Counted from the stretch's first letter, positions 1 to 6,003 are shown. The stretch is 6,655 nt of DNA from Ardenticatenales bacterium (GCA_013139935.1 WSZX01000453.1:1-6655), one strand, 5' to 3'. The notes: generated by a model not told the origin, from the letters alone. Made by a program: numbers and translations.

Positions 1-1
1 T

Positions 2-70
2 GACTGCGTAAAACCGCGCGAGGTGTTAGATGCCGTCCACGAGGGATTTGAGGTTGGGCGGACGGTGTAG
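2..70 (+). CDS. FAD-dependent oxidoreductase, C-terminal end only
   Basis: Frame 2 is open from the left edge to a TAG at 68-70 and gives 22 residues beginning DCVKPREVLDAVHEGF and ending GRTV. This pattern (Asp-Cys-x-x-Pro-Arg, then Ala-Val/Ile-His-Glu-Gly-Phe) is the usual C-terminal end of the FAD/NAD(P)-binding domain of Old Yellow Enzyme-type NADH:flavin oxidoreductases and 2,4-dienoyl-CoA reductase-like enzymes. There the GD...PR segment contacts the FAD and is followed by the last helix. The rest of the gene lies left of the window, so the substrate cannot be judged. The call rests on a short motif recognised from memory. The alternative is another pyridine-nucleotide disulfide-type flavoprotein. 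The coding strand matches all genes that follow. Confidence 0.62.
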   Translation, partial: DCVKPREVLDAVHEGFEVGRTV

Positions 71-79
71 GCCTCGCAG

Positions 80-108
80 GCGGTGTGGGAGTTTCCCAAG
101 CACATCGC
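80..108 (+). terminator. Bulged hairpin after the oxidoreductase gene, possible terminator
   Basis: TGGGA (86-90), loop GTT (91-93) and TCCCA (94-98) form a perfect 5-bp stem. GTG (83-85) with CAC (101-103) and GCG (80-82) with CGC (106-108) extend it, leaving AG and AT bulges on the 3' side. It starts 10 bases after the stop codon at 70, where a terminator would be expected. There is no T-tract after it, so it is not a canonical intrinsic terminator. It may instead be a mRNA-end stabiliser or an element of the next gene's leader. Confidence 0.3.
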
Positions 109-136
109 AAGAAGCGTCACAGACACGCCCCTCTAA

Positions 137-171
137 TCTCGACTGGAAAACCAGTATGGAGGAAGGCGAGA
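137..171 (+). promoter_or_regulatory. Stem-loop presenting the Shine-Dalgarno of the zinc-ribbon gene
   Basis: ACTGG (142-146), loop AAAA (147-150) and CCAGT (151-155) form a perfect 5-bp hairpin. TCTCG (137-141), contiguous with its 5' arm, pairs with CGAGA (167-171). This leaves an 11-base bulge at 156-166 that contains GGAGGAAGG. The Shine-Dalgarno for the ATG at 175 therefore sits single-stranded between two stems. A CCCTCT stretch at 128-134 could compete for the same GGAGG. The pairing is directly visible; a regulatory role is inference. Confidence 0.35.
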
Positions 172-174
172 CAA

Positions 175-426
175 ATGTCTATCTACGAACACAGGCGTCT
201 AGAGTACGGGGAGAAGTTCGACAGACTCGTGCGTTCAATGAACTCTCAGCTCGTGATAAAGTGCCCAAAATGCGGCGGACAGAAGGTTATCAAGCCCCTC
301 TCAGCCTTCGGGGTTCAGATCCCTGGTTCCACTAGTGAGCCCATTTGTCATGCCTGCATGCCAAGGCGCCAAGCGTTTTCTTTTACTCAAGTTCCCAGCC
401 AGCGTCGGGTGAGGATTGATGGATGA
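175..426 (+). CDS. Small zinc-ribbon protein of unknown function
   Basis: This encodes 83 residues. ATG at 175 was chosen over the in-frame ATG at 85 because GGAGGAAGG (158-166) precedes it at proper spacing. The 30 residues before it are basic, look non-coding and overlap the leader hairpins. Residues 1-28 are charged and probably helical. C30-P-K-C33 and C58-H-A-C61 form two knuckles 24 residues apart, as in zinc ribbons. The tail (62-83) is basic, which would suit nucleic-acid binding or an adaptor role. I do not recognise the family. A remnant gene starts 12 bases after the stop with its own GGGAGGAG, so the two may once have been co-translated. It could also be a truncated piece of a larger zinc-ribbon protein. 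Confidence 0.6.
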   Translation: MSIYEHRRLEYGEKFDRLVRSMNSQLVIKCPKCGGQKVIKPLSAFGVQIPGSTSEPICHACMPRRQAFSFTQVPSQRRVRIDG

Positions 427-438
427 GGGAGGAGTGTC

Positions 439-637
439 ATGTTGCAACGGAGACACATCAAGGTTGGAGTGGAAAGCCCGTCACTACGACCTGACGATGG
501 TCAAGCTGATGGAATAACCGGCGGCCAGGCTCGGGGAGGCTTATCGATTGTACTGGCGGCATGTGCCAATGTTTAACCTGCGCCGCGACTGCCTGCGGCT
601 TTTATGGAGAGCGCCGGAGCTATGGGTACGAGCTTAA
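439..637 (+). pseudogene. Decayed gene: methyltransferase-like start joined to an unknown tail
   Basis: GGGAGGAG (427-434) precedes an ATG at 439, and that frame closes after 45 residues. Moving by one base near 469 opens frame 470-514, which reads WKARHYDLTMVKLME before a TAA at 515-517. The KARHYDL part matches EARHYDL near the start of the methyltransferase at 1890, and 18 bases (476-493 and 1944-1961) are identical. The AAGGTT just upstream also aligns. The same frame then stays open from 518 to a TAA at 635-637, giving an arginine- and tryptophan-rich tail (EAYRLYWRHVPMFNLRRD and on) that does not resemble the methyltransferase and overlaps the transporter start at 622. I read this as the frameshifted start of a methyltransferase paralogue fused by deletion to the end of another gene. 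The tail loosely recalls C-termini of B12-binding radical SAM proteins, which is only a guess. No intact product is expected. Confidence 0.5.
476..493 (+). repeat. 18-base direct repeat, copy 1 (within the remnant)
   Basis: GCCCGTCACTACGACCTG occurs here and again at 1944-1961 in the intact methyltransferase gene, in the same reading phase (codons for A-R-H-Y-D-L). The spacing is 1,468 bases, in the same orientation. It is best explained as shared ancestry of the remnant and the intact gene, but it could also serve as a recombination substrate. Confidence 0.7.
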
Positions 638-1863
638 CTCCCTTGGAGCGACGTAACTTTTTCAGCGCGCTGTGGCATGGTGCGTTCCTGGCCCTGGGGA
701 TGGCTCTCACCCAGCCCACGACGGTCATCGCGGCTTTCGTCGCCGACCTGACGGGCTCGACGATCTGGGTGGGTGGTCTTTCGACGGTGCTCACGGTGGC
801 CGGGGCGCTGCCGCAGGTCTTTATCGCCCGCTGGGTCGAACCGCGCCCGCGCAAGATGCCTTACTTGATGTTAGCCATCTACCTGCGAGTGGCCAGTTGG
901 GGCGCACTGGCCGGGCTGACCTACGCCATCGGGGCCAGCCGGCCTCGGCTGTTGGCCTGGGTGTTGGTGGGGCTGCTGGCTGTCTTTTACGCTGGCGGCG
1001 GGCTGGGGGGTGTCCCCTACACCGACATCATCGGCAAGATCATCCCGCAGAAGCGCCGCGGCGTTTTCCTTGGCGGACGGCAGGCTTTGGCCGGGCCGCT
1101 GGCCGTGGCCGCGGCGCTGGTGGCGCAACAGGTTCTGGCGCGTACGGCCTATCCGACCAATTATGCGTTGCTCTTTGGGTTGGCGGCACTCTCGCTGCTC
1201 GTGGCTTCGCTGGGCTTCTGGCTCATCCGTGAGCCGCCTCGCGGCGATGCTGATGGGATGGTCCCATCGTGGGGGGAATACGGCGCGCAGCTTCTGAAAG
1301 CGGCGCGTCGCTTGAGGACTTTGATCGGTGTGCAGTCTCTCACCGGTTTCAGTTTGATGGTGCTCCCGTTTTACATCGTCTACGCCCGGCAAGAGCTGGG
1401 CGCACCGCAGGGGGCCATCGGGTGGTTCATGCTGGCGCAGGTTCTGGGTAGCGTGCTGGCTAACCTGGTCTGGGCGCGGCTGGTAGATCGGTACGGAAGC
1501 CGCCGTATGCTTGCCACCTGCGCTGTCACCTCAATGTTGACACCGCTGTTGGCGATCCTGCTGGGACGGTTCGGCTGGATCGGGCTGCTACCGGTGAGCT
1601 TTTTGGGCGGGGCCACCTTCAACGGGCGCGCGGTGGGCTTTTTCAGCGCGTTGCTTGAACTGGCCCCCGCCGCCGAGCGGCCCACGTACTCTGCACTCAA
1701 CGCTGTGTTGATCTTGCCGGTGGCCTTCCTGCCCTTGATAGCTGGGGCGCTGCTAGAGTGCTGGTCGTACCCAACGCTGTTTCTCATCGCCGCGTCGTTC
1801 ATTGGTATGGGGGCTCTGTTGACGCGGCGTCTGTCAGACCCTAAAGATGTGGAAGACCTTTAG
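622..1863 (+). CDS. MFS family transporter, first of two
   Basis: This is a membrane transporter of 413 residues, the usual size for a 12-helix major facilitator, with about twelve hydrophobic stretches along the protein. The loop between helices 2 and 3 carries ARWVEPRPRKMPY (about 69-81), a divergent motif A. The matching loop of the second half has LVDRYGSRR (about 287-295), closer to the consensus. The ATG at 622 is preferred over that at 604: GGAGAG (606-611) lies 10 bases upstream, homologous-looking sequence begins at SLTPLERRNF, and nothing resembling a binding site precedes 604. The start overlaps the end of the remnant reading frame (stop 635-637), a coupled arrangement. The methyltransferase begins 26 bases after its stop, so the two are probably co-transcribed. 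The substrate is unknown; a drug or metabolite exporter is the default guess. Confidence 0.88.
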   Translation: MGTSLTPLERRNFFSALWHGAFLALGMALTQPTTVIAAFVADLTGSTIWVGGLSTVLTVAGALPQVFIARWVEPRPRKMPYLMLAIYLRVASWGALAGLTYAIGASRPRLLAWVLVGLLAVFYAGGGLGGVPYTDIIGKIIPQKRRGVFLGGRQALAGPLAVAAALVAQQVLARTAYPTNYALLFGLAALSLLVASLGFWLIREPPRGDADGMVPSWGEYGAQLLKAARRLRTLIGVQSLTGFSLMVLPFYIVYARQELGAPQGAIGWFMLAQVLGSVLANLVWARLVDRYGSRRMLATCAVTSMLTPLLAILLGRFGWIGLLPVSFLGGATFNGRAVGFFSALLELAPAAERPTYSALNAVLILPVAFLPLIAGALLECWSYPTLFLIAASFIGMGALLTRRLSDPKDVEDL

Positions 1864-1889
1864 GGTCTTTGGAAAAGCGAGGTGTTGGC

Positions 1890-2564
1890 TTGAGCCAGAT
1901 TTACGACCGTTCAGATTCCAAGGTTGAGATTGAGGGCTTTGAGGCCCGTCACTACGACCTGTTGATGAACCTCATCACGGCCGGCACTTACCCCTTTTTC
2001 ATCCGCCGGGTCGTGCGGGATATGGCGATTCAACCACAAGACGCCATCCTTGATCTGGGATCGGGCAGTGGGCGCAACGCTTGTCTGATGGCCCGCCATC
2101 TCTCTGACGCAGGGCGGATCGTGGGGCTGGACATCGGTGTGGAGATGCTGGCGCAGGCCCGGCGACGGTGCCGCCATCTGCCTAACGTCACGATGGAGAA
2201 GCAGCGCATTGAGGAGACCTTGCACTACCGCGAGGAGTTCGACAAGGTCTTTACATCTTTTGTCCTGCACGGTTTCGTCCAGGAGGATCGGCTGCGCATC
2301 GTCGAAAACGTCTACCGGGCGCTCCGGCCCGGCGGACAGTTTCTTATCCTGGACTATGACGAGTTCGAGCCAGAGGGATCGTTCTGGCCCGTGCGCTATG
2401 CGTTTCGCCATCTGGAATGCCCTCTGGCGACCGACTTTGTGCGGCGGGACTGGAAGGCGATCTTGTGTGAGCAGGGCTTTGGTCATTTCCTGGCTTACCG
2501 CTATTACTTTGGCTACTTGCGGCTGTTGGGTGCGGAAAAGTTGGAGGTAGGAGGCGAGGGATGA
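1890..2564 (+). CDS. Class I SAM-dependent methyltransferase
   Basis: This is a soluble small-molecule methyltransferase of 224 residues. TTG at 1890 is preferred over the in-frame TTG at 1869: GAGG (1879-1882) sits 7 bases before it and the protein then starts cleanly MSQIYDRSDSK. Motif I is LDLGSGSGRN (54-63), the SAM-binding glycine loop. GLDIG (79-83) supplies the acidic residue, D81, that holds the ribose. The FDKVFTSFVLHGF segment and RALRPGGQFLILDYDEF are motifs of the UbiE/COQ5-like fold. The N-terminal helix region with FEARHYD is the piece repeated in the remnant at 470-514. The stop overlaps the next start as ATGA (2561-2564), so the two are translationally coupled. It lacks the cysteine pattern of ArsM arsenite methyltransferases. 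The acceptor cannot be told, but the neighbouring transporter suggests a small molecule that crosses the membrane. Confidence 0.9.
   Translation: MSQIYDRSDSKVEIEGFEARHYDLLMNLITAGTYPFFIRRVVRDMAIQPQDAILDLGSGSGRNACLMARHLSDAGRIVGLDIGVEMLAQARRRCRHLPNVTMEKQRIEETLHYREEFDKVFTSFVLHGFVQEDRLRIVENVYRALRPGGQFLILDYDEFEPEGSFWPVRYAFRHLECPLATDFVRRDWKAILCEQGFGHFLAYRYYFGYLRLLGAEKLEVGGEG
1944..1961 (+). repeat. 18-base direct repeat, copy 2 (within the methyltransferase)
   Basis: Identical to 476-493, encoding A-R-H-Y-D-L in both places. The sequence on either side diverges quickly downstream, while about 25 bases upstream still align with a short deletion. Confidence 0.7.
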
Positions 2565-2767
2565 GCAGCAAGCGGATGGAGGAACTGGAGAAGCTGATAG
2601 CTGAACTAAAGAGTCGCTGGCCTGCCCATTCAGTACCGCCGACGATGCTTCAGCAGTTGGATGACCTGGAGGATGAATTGGAGCAGGCACGGATAGACGA
2701 AATCCGGTCGAAGAAAGCAACGGAGGAGAAAAGCAGTGCCAAAGCCGAGGGTCGTGGCGGATTATAG
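2561..2767 (+). CDS. Small acidic coiled-coil protein
   Basis: This encodes 68 residues. The ATG overlaps the methyltransferase stop by four bases and follows GAGGCGAGGG (2551-2560). Residues 4-19 and 28-50 are helical, with leucines in heptad-like spacing (EELEKLIAELK, then LQQLDDLEDELEQARI). They are separated by a WPAHSVPP turn, so a helical hairpin is likely. The C-terminal 20 residues are lysine-, serine- and glutamate-rich and probably disordered. There is no signal peptide, membrane segment or enzyme motif. The last 32 bases overlap the following Fe-S gene in another frame. Such overlap on both sides argues that it is a real member of the operon, perhaps an adaptor for the methyltransferase or Fe-S protein. 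I do not recognise a named family. Confidence 0.75.
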   Translation: MSSKRMEELEKLIAELKSRWPAHSVPPTMLQQLDDLEDELEQARIDEIRSKKATEEKSSAKAEGRGGL

Positions 2768-2942
2768 GAATTGTCAACCTGAGCAGTGCGACGAGGGTAT
2801 CTGCCTCGCCGTACTTGTATGTCCCCACAAAATTCTTAGACAAGAAGCTCCTTATGAAATGCCCGATCCTAATCCGGCTATGTACGGTAGCTGTGGCATA
2901 TGTGCTCAGGCCTGCCCCTTGAAGGCAATCCGAATGATGTAA
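2736..2942 (+). CDS. Small Fe-S protein, ferredoxin/RLI-like
   Basis: This encodes 68 residues from a GTG preceded by GGAGGAG (2722-2728). The cysteines are C13, C18, C23 and C29 (CQPEQC, DEGIC, then LAVLVCP), and C53, C56 and C60 (CGICAQACP). The first group resembles the Fer4-like region at the N-terminus of ABCE1/RNase L inhibitor (C-x-P-x-x-C...CP) more than a classical ferredoxin. The second is a standard 4Fe-4S motif, except that the first cysteine of C-x2-C-x2-C-x3-CP is a tyrosine (Y50). Seven rather than eight cysteines suggest one 4Fe-4S cluster plus a second site that is 3Fe-4S, has an outside ligand or is lost. It is probably a cytoplasmic electron carrier or a subunit for a partner redox enzyme. 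There is no ATPase domain after it, so it is not ABCE1 itself. Confidence 0.85.
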   Translation: MPKPRVVADYRNCQPEQCDEGICLAVLVCPHKILRQEAPYEMPDPNPAMYGSCGICAQACPLKAIRMM

Positions 2943-2980
2943 AGCAGCGGGGATACAACTCCCGGATGTTTGAGATCATG

Positions 2981-3008
2981 TTGAAGGCAAAACGACACAC
3001 CATACTAT
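2981..3008 (+). promoter_or_regulatory. Possible sigma-70-type promoter before the DUF1684 gene
   Basis: TTGAAG (2981-2986) and TACTAT (3003-3008) are separated by 16 bases. Each matches the bacterial consensus at four of six positions. Transcription would begin around 3015, leaving only about 14 bases before the GTG at 3029 and clipping the presumed binding site GAGAAGG (3013-3019). The match could therefore be chance, and readthrough from the upstream operon is the alternative. Confidence 0.25.
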
Positions 3009-3028
3009 AGACGAGAAGGTTAATTGCT

Positions 3029-3577
3029 GTGGAGACGTATGAGTGGAAGGCACGGATCGAGAGAGAGCGTAGGGAGAAGGATAGGTTCTTCGCGGGGCAC
3101 CCGCAGTCGCCGATACCTCCCCAAGATCGCGGAGAATTCATGGGACTCAACTATTTCCCTCCCGACCCGGACTTGAGGTTTGAGACCGAACTTGACGAGC
3201 ATGGGGAAAAGGAAACAGTGAGGATGGCATATACCAAGGGTGAGGAGCGGGACTTTGTCCGATGGGGCGAGTTCCGATTCAGCGTCGGCGGCGAGGAGTG
3301 CGTGCTTCAGGCTTACAAAAGCGATGCCGGAGAGGAGCGCCTGTTTATTCCCTTCAGGGATACAACGTCTGGCCGGGAAACGTACGGTGCAGGGCGGTAC
3401 CTGGATCTCGACTGGGCGAGGAATCGCACCGCCGACGGGAAGTGGATTCTCGACCTCAATAGAGCGTACAACCCCTGGTGTGTATATAGCGAGAGTTACA
3501 CATGTCCCTTCGTGCCTCAGGAGAATCGGCTTGCAGTGCCGGTACGTGCTGGGGAAAAGAACTACTCCAAAAAGTAG
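3029..3577 (+). CDS. DUF1684 domain-containing protein
   Basis: This encodes 182 residues from a GTG preceded by GAGAAGG (3013-3019). The whole protein matches the DUF1684 pattern as I know it. It has an N-terminal helix ending in KDRFFAGHPQSPIPPQDR (18-34), then GLNYFPPDPDLRF (39-51) and RWGEFRF (78-84). FIPFRDTTSGRETYGAGRYL (106-125) and LNRAYNPWCVYSESYTCP (143-160) follow, and it ends ENRLAVPVRAGEK (165-177). The function of the family is not established. There is no signal peptide or lipobox, unlike many DUF1684 members that are secreted, so this one is probably cytoplasmic. It is full length. An 86-base gap separates it from the Fe-S gene and 26 bases from the hydrolase gene that follows, suggesting it pairs with the latter. 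Confidence 0.85.
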   Translation: METYEWKARIERERREKDRFFAGHPQSPIPPQDRGEFMGLNYFPPDPDLRFETELDEHGEKETVRMAYTKGEERDFVRWGEFRFSVGGEECVLQAYKSDAGEERLFIPFRDTTSGRETYGAGRYLDLDWARNRTADGKWILDLNRAYNPWCVYSESYTCPFVPQENRLAVPVRAGEKNYSKK

Positions 3578-3603
3578 CGAGTTCACGATTGCCTGTGAGT
3601 GAC

Positions 3604-4542
3604 ATGCGCATCGAGATTCTTGCAGCGGAGTCGGTGGGGGTACGCGGTCTCTGCTGTGTGGTGAAGGCCGAGGACCGCAGCATCGTCATTGATCCTGGAC
3701 TGGCGCTGGGCTACCGGCGTCACGGGCTGCTTCCTCACCCGGCACAGGTGGCGGTTGGAGAAAATGTGCGCCGGAGAATATTGGCAGAGCTGGAGGACGC
3801 CACCGATGTGGTGATGAGCCACTTCCACGGAGATCACATTCCTTTGCCGGACGCCAATCCCTATCAACTCAAGGCCCAGCAGGTGGCTCCCTTGTGCCAC
3901 GCGGTTCGATTCTGGGCCAAGGGCCCCGAGGGACTTTCCCACAATATGTTGCACCGGAAGAAGTCCCTGTGCACGGTGTTGGGCAGAGACCTGCCGAACG
4001 TGGAGGGGCAAACTGATGGGCCTCTGGCCTTTTCGCTGCCCGTGCCACACGGGGAACGGAATGGCAGACTCGGGATGGTGATGATGACCCGCATTGAAAG
4101 CGAGGATACCGTTTTCGTGCACGCTTCGGACATTCAACTCCTCGATGGCGAGGCTGTGTCGTTGATACTGGCCTGGCGGCCGGACATCGTGCTGGTTGGT
4201 GGGCCGCCGCTCTATCTGAAGTGGCTTTCGTCGAAGCGGCGGGGGGCGGCATGGAGAAACGCGCGGCAGTTGGCCCGTCACGTGGACACGCTGATCCTCG
4301 ATCACCACCTGCTGCGTTGTGAAGAAGGACTTTCCTGGCTGAGCCGCCTGTCGTCCGAGACGGGCCATCGGGTGATTTGTGCCGCAGACTTCATGGAGCG
4401 TCCCCGTTGCCTGCTCGAGGCCCGACGCAAGCAGTTGTACGAGGAGATGCCAGTGCCCGAAGGATGGCACGAAGCATACGCCCGTGGCGACGCCGACACC
4501 CACTGCCATGAGGATTATGTGTCTGTGGAGGGTGTGACGTAG
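3604..4542 (+). CDS. Metallo-beta-lactamase-fold hydrolase, UPF0282-like
   Basis: This encodes 312 residues. The reading frame opens at 3502, but that part overlaps the DUF1684 gene. ATG at 3604 (MRIEILAAESVGVRG) is where the fold's first strand begins, and only a weak GTGAGTG (3595-3601) precedes it. IVIDPGLALG (27-36) is the strand-turn with the conserved Asp. SHFHGDH (72-78) is the HxHxDH metal-binding motif, H149 and the HASD at 173-176 are likely further ligands, and DHH (233-235) closes the site. The arrangement (ES-G-R start, DPG-AL-R-GLPPHP-like segment) recalls the UPF0282 family, known mainly from archaea, whose substrate is unknown. It probably has a two-metal hydrolase site, but the reaction is not predictable. 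The long antisense frame over it is a shadow. Confidence 0.85.
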   Translation: MRIEILAAESVGVRGLCCVVKAEDRSIVIDPGLALGYRRHGLLPHPAQVAVGENVRRRILAELEDATDVVMSHFHGDHIPLPDANPYQLKAQQVAPLCHAVRFWAKGPEGLSHNMLHRKKSLCTVLGRDLPNVEGQTDGPLAFSLPVPHGERNGRLGMVMMTRIESEDTVFVHASDIQLLDGEAVSLILAWRPDIVLVGGPPLYLKWLSSKRRGAAWRNARQLARHVDTLILDHHLLRCEEGLSWLSRLSSETGHRVICAADFMERPRCLLEARRKQLYEEMPVPEGWHEAYARGDADTHCHEDYVSVEGVT

Positions 4543-4626
4543 CACCGCGCACCAATGGGAGGATAGGTGTCCTTTCGTTGAGGAGAGACTTGGATTCCGT
4601 TTTGCAAGACTCGCCAGGAGGATAAA

Positions 4627-5886
4627 GTGAACATAGTCGGTAAAGTAACTGGAAGGATCAGAGATTTCATCTACAGGCAGAAACACAATTATCGGGTGGG
4701 CGTGGCGCACTTCTCCGCGAACAGGTTTCTAGCCGGCCTCACCAGTCAATACAGTGCGATATATACTGTGGGGTTGGGGGCCGATTCTGTACAACTGGGG
4801 TCTCTCAGCAGCGTGGTCGGCGCGGTCACTGCCCTCATTTCTACACCCGTAGGATGGCTGATGGATCGCCACGGCATCAAACGATTTTTCCTGCTGGCGA
4901 TCGTCTTAACAGCAGGAGGAAGCCTGCTCTATGCGCTCGCACCTGATTGGCGATTCCTCGTTGCGGCGGCTATCCTTGCTTCCATCGCCGTAAACCTGAG
5001 TAACACCGGGTGCAGGGTGATCTGCGCTGATTCGGTACAGAGCAAAGATCGAGTAACTGCGCAGAACGTTTGTAGCGCCCTGGCTTCGATAGCCGGCATG
5101 ATCTCGCCCCTCGTCAGCGCCTACCTGGTGACAGTTTTCGGGGGCATAACGGTTGAAGGCATTCGGCCCTTGTATTATCTCCAGTTCGCGGGGTATGGCC
5201 TTATTTTTCTTCTTGTGGTTGTCCAACTGCGCGAACCTCAACGGGGACAACTCGCTGATGCGGAACCCAGGTTCGGCTTTATCGCTGACTTCCGTCACCT
5301 TTTCGACGGAAGGGAGAACCTTTGGAGATGGATAGCCATTTCTGCTCTTACCTCATTTTCCATGGCCATGTTTTGACCGTTTATTCAGCTGTACGCCCAC
5401 GAGATCAAGGGAGCGGATCAATACCTTTTGGGCGTAATGGCGAGCGCTACAGTTGTAGCGCAACTCGTTTTCGGCATTCCTGTGGGCCGGCTGGCGGACA
5501 AAATTGGGCGAAAGCGCATCATCTATTGGCTCACACCGCTGTGGTATGCTTCTAACCTTCTTCTTGCTTTCTCTCCCAGCCCGATCGCGCTGGTGTTATC
5601 GGCGGCTCTTTTGGCTTTTTATTCCATCTCCTCTGGCGCTACAAGCGCCATGACCCTGGAACTTGTTCCGCTTGAGCAGCAAGGGAAGTGGGGAGGGCTG
5701 CTCGGCCTCTTTACGGGGTTGGCCACGATTCCGGCCCCCATCATTGGGGGACTTATATGGAGGGAGCTGGGACCCAGGTACGTCTTCCTCATACCCTTGG
5801 CAGTGGACTTGCTTTTAAGGATCCCTTTGCTGACCAGTATCCCTGAGACGCTGGGGAAAGATCCCAACTCCAGGGGACATGATTAG
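4627..5886 (+). pseudogene. MFS transporter interrupted by one in-frame TGA, second of two
   Basis: A GTG start at 4627 follows AGGAGG (4616-4621), an excellent binding site. The frame encodes 249 residues, meets TGA at 5374-5376 (codon 250), then continues without shift for 169 codons to TAG at 5884-5886. Together they make a normal MFS length of about 419. MDRHGIKRF (79-87) is the motif A of the first half. GRLADKIGRKR (287-297), downstream of the TGA, is an intact consensus motif A of the second half. The stop falls in the seventh membrane helix (SFSMAMF, stop, PFIQLYAHE). The whole frame still looks under selection, so the change is recent, a sequencing error, or read through. A weak internal start exists at TTG 5428, but half a transporter is unlikely to work. 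Other genes here end in TGA, so TGA is a normal stop. An 84-base spacer separates it from the hydrolase gene. Confidence 0.82.
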
Positions 5887-5906
5887 TGGGCCGATGGTTT
5901 ACAGCT

Positions 5907-5915
5907 TGGTATTAT
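5907..5915 (+). promoter_or_regulatory. Possible extended -10 promoter for the CooC-like gene
   Basis: TGGTATTAT contains an extended -10 element (TG-n) followed by TATTAT, five of six matches to TATAAT. No good -35 hexamer lies at 16-18 bases upstream, which extended -10 promoters can do without. Transcription would start near 5922 and give a leader of about 168 bases before the ATG at 6090. The motif was judged by eye and could be chance. Confidence 0.3.
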
Positions 5916-5979
5916 CACATTGGAGAAATCTTGAAGGAAATACGCTTAACGGCATTGGCCAGCGGCACGGGTTGAGCGT

Positions 5980-6003
5980 CCAAGATGGGCCCTGAGCCCT
6001 TGG
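5980..6003 (+). other. Bulged hairpin in the leader of the CooC-like gene
   Basis: CCAA (5980-5983) pairs with TTGG (6000-6003) and GGGC (5987-5990) with GCCC (5996-5999). A 3-base GAT bulge and a CCTGA loop complete the 8-bp stem. No T-run follows, so it is not an intrinsic terminator. The remaining intergenic sequence 5887-6089 shows no supported gene. A 33-codon frame from ATG 5894 lacks a binding site and ends inside this hairpin. Confidence 0.3.

Noticed and set aside
30..335. 101-codon + strand frame at the left edge
   Set aside because: Arginine-rich, low-complexity product that overlaps the zinc-ribbon gene in another frame, with no binding site. It is a shadow.
1911..2843. 310-codon frame on the - strand
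   Set aside because: Lies antisense across the methyltransferase and coiled-coil genes, which have clear motifs. The product is Pro/Gln/Leu-rich without any recognisable domain.
2947..2963. CGGG...CCCG stem after the Fe-S gene as a terminator
   Set aside because: Only four to five pairs and no T-run after it.
4590..4625. Possible 11-residue leader peptide (TTG start, AGGAGAG before it, TAA one base before the transporter GTG)
   Set aside because: Spacing is plausible for translational coupling, but the peptide has no regulatory codon run and the signal is short enough to be chance.
3583..4710. 375-codon frame on the - strand
   Set aside because: Antisense to the metallo-hydrolase, whose HxHxDH motif is on the + strand. 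The His/Arg/Gln-rich product is typical of a mirror frame of GC-rich coding DNA.
5394..5415. Stem after the in-frame TGA as a selenocysteine insertion element
   Set aside because: Only five pairs with a bulge and an 11-base loop without the expected apical GG/U arrangement. It is kept only as a test within the TGA finding.
5894..5995. 33-codon frame after the second transporter
   Set aside because: No Shine-Dalgarno sequence before the ATG, composition unlike the neighbouring genes, and no recognisable features.
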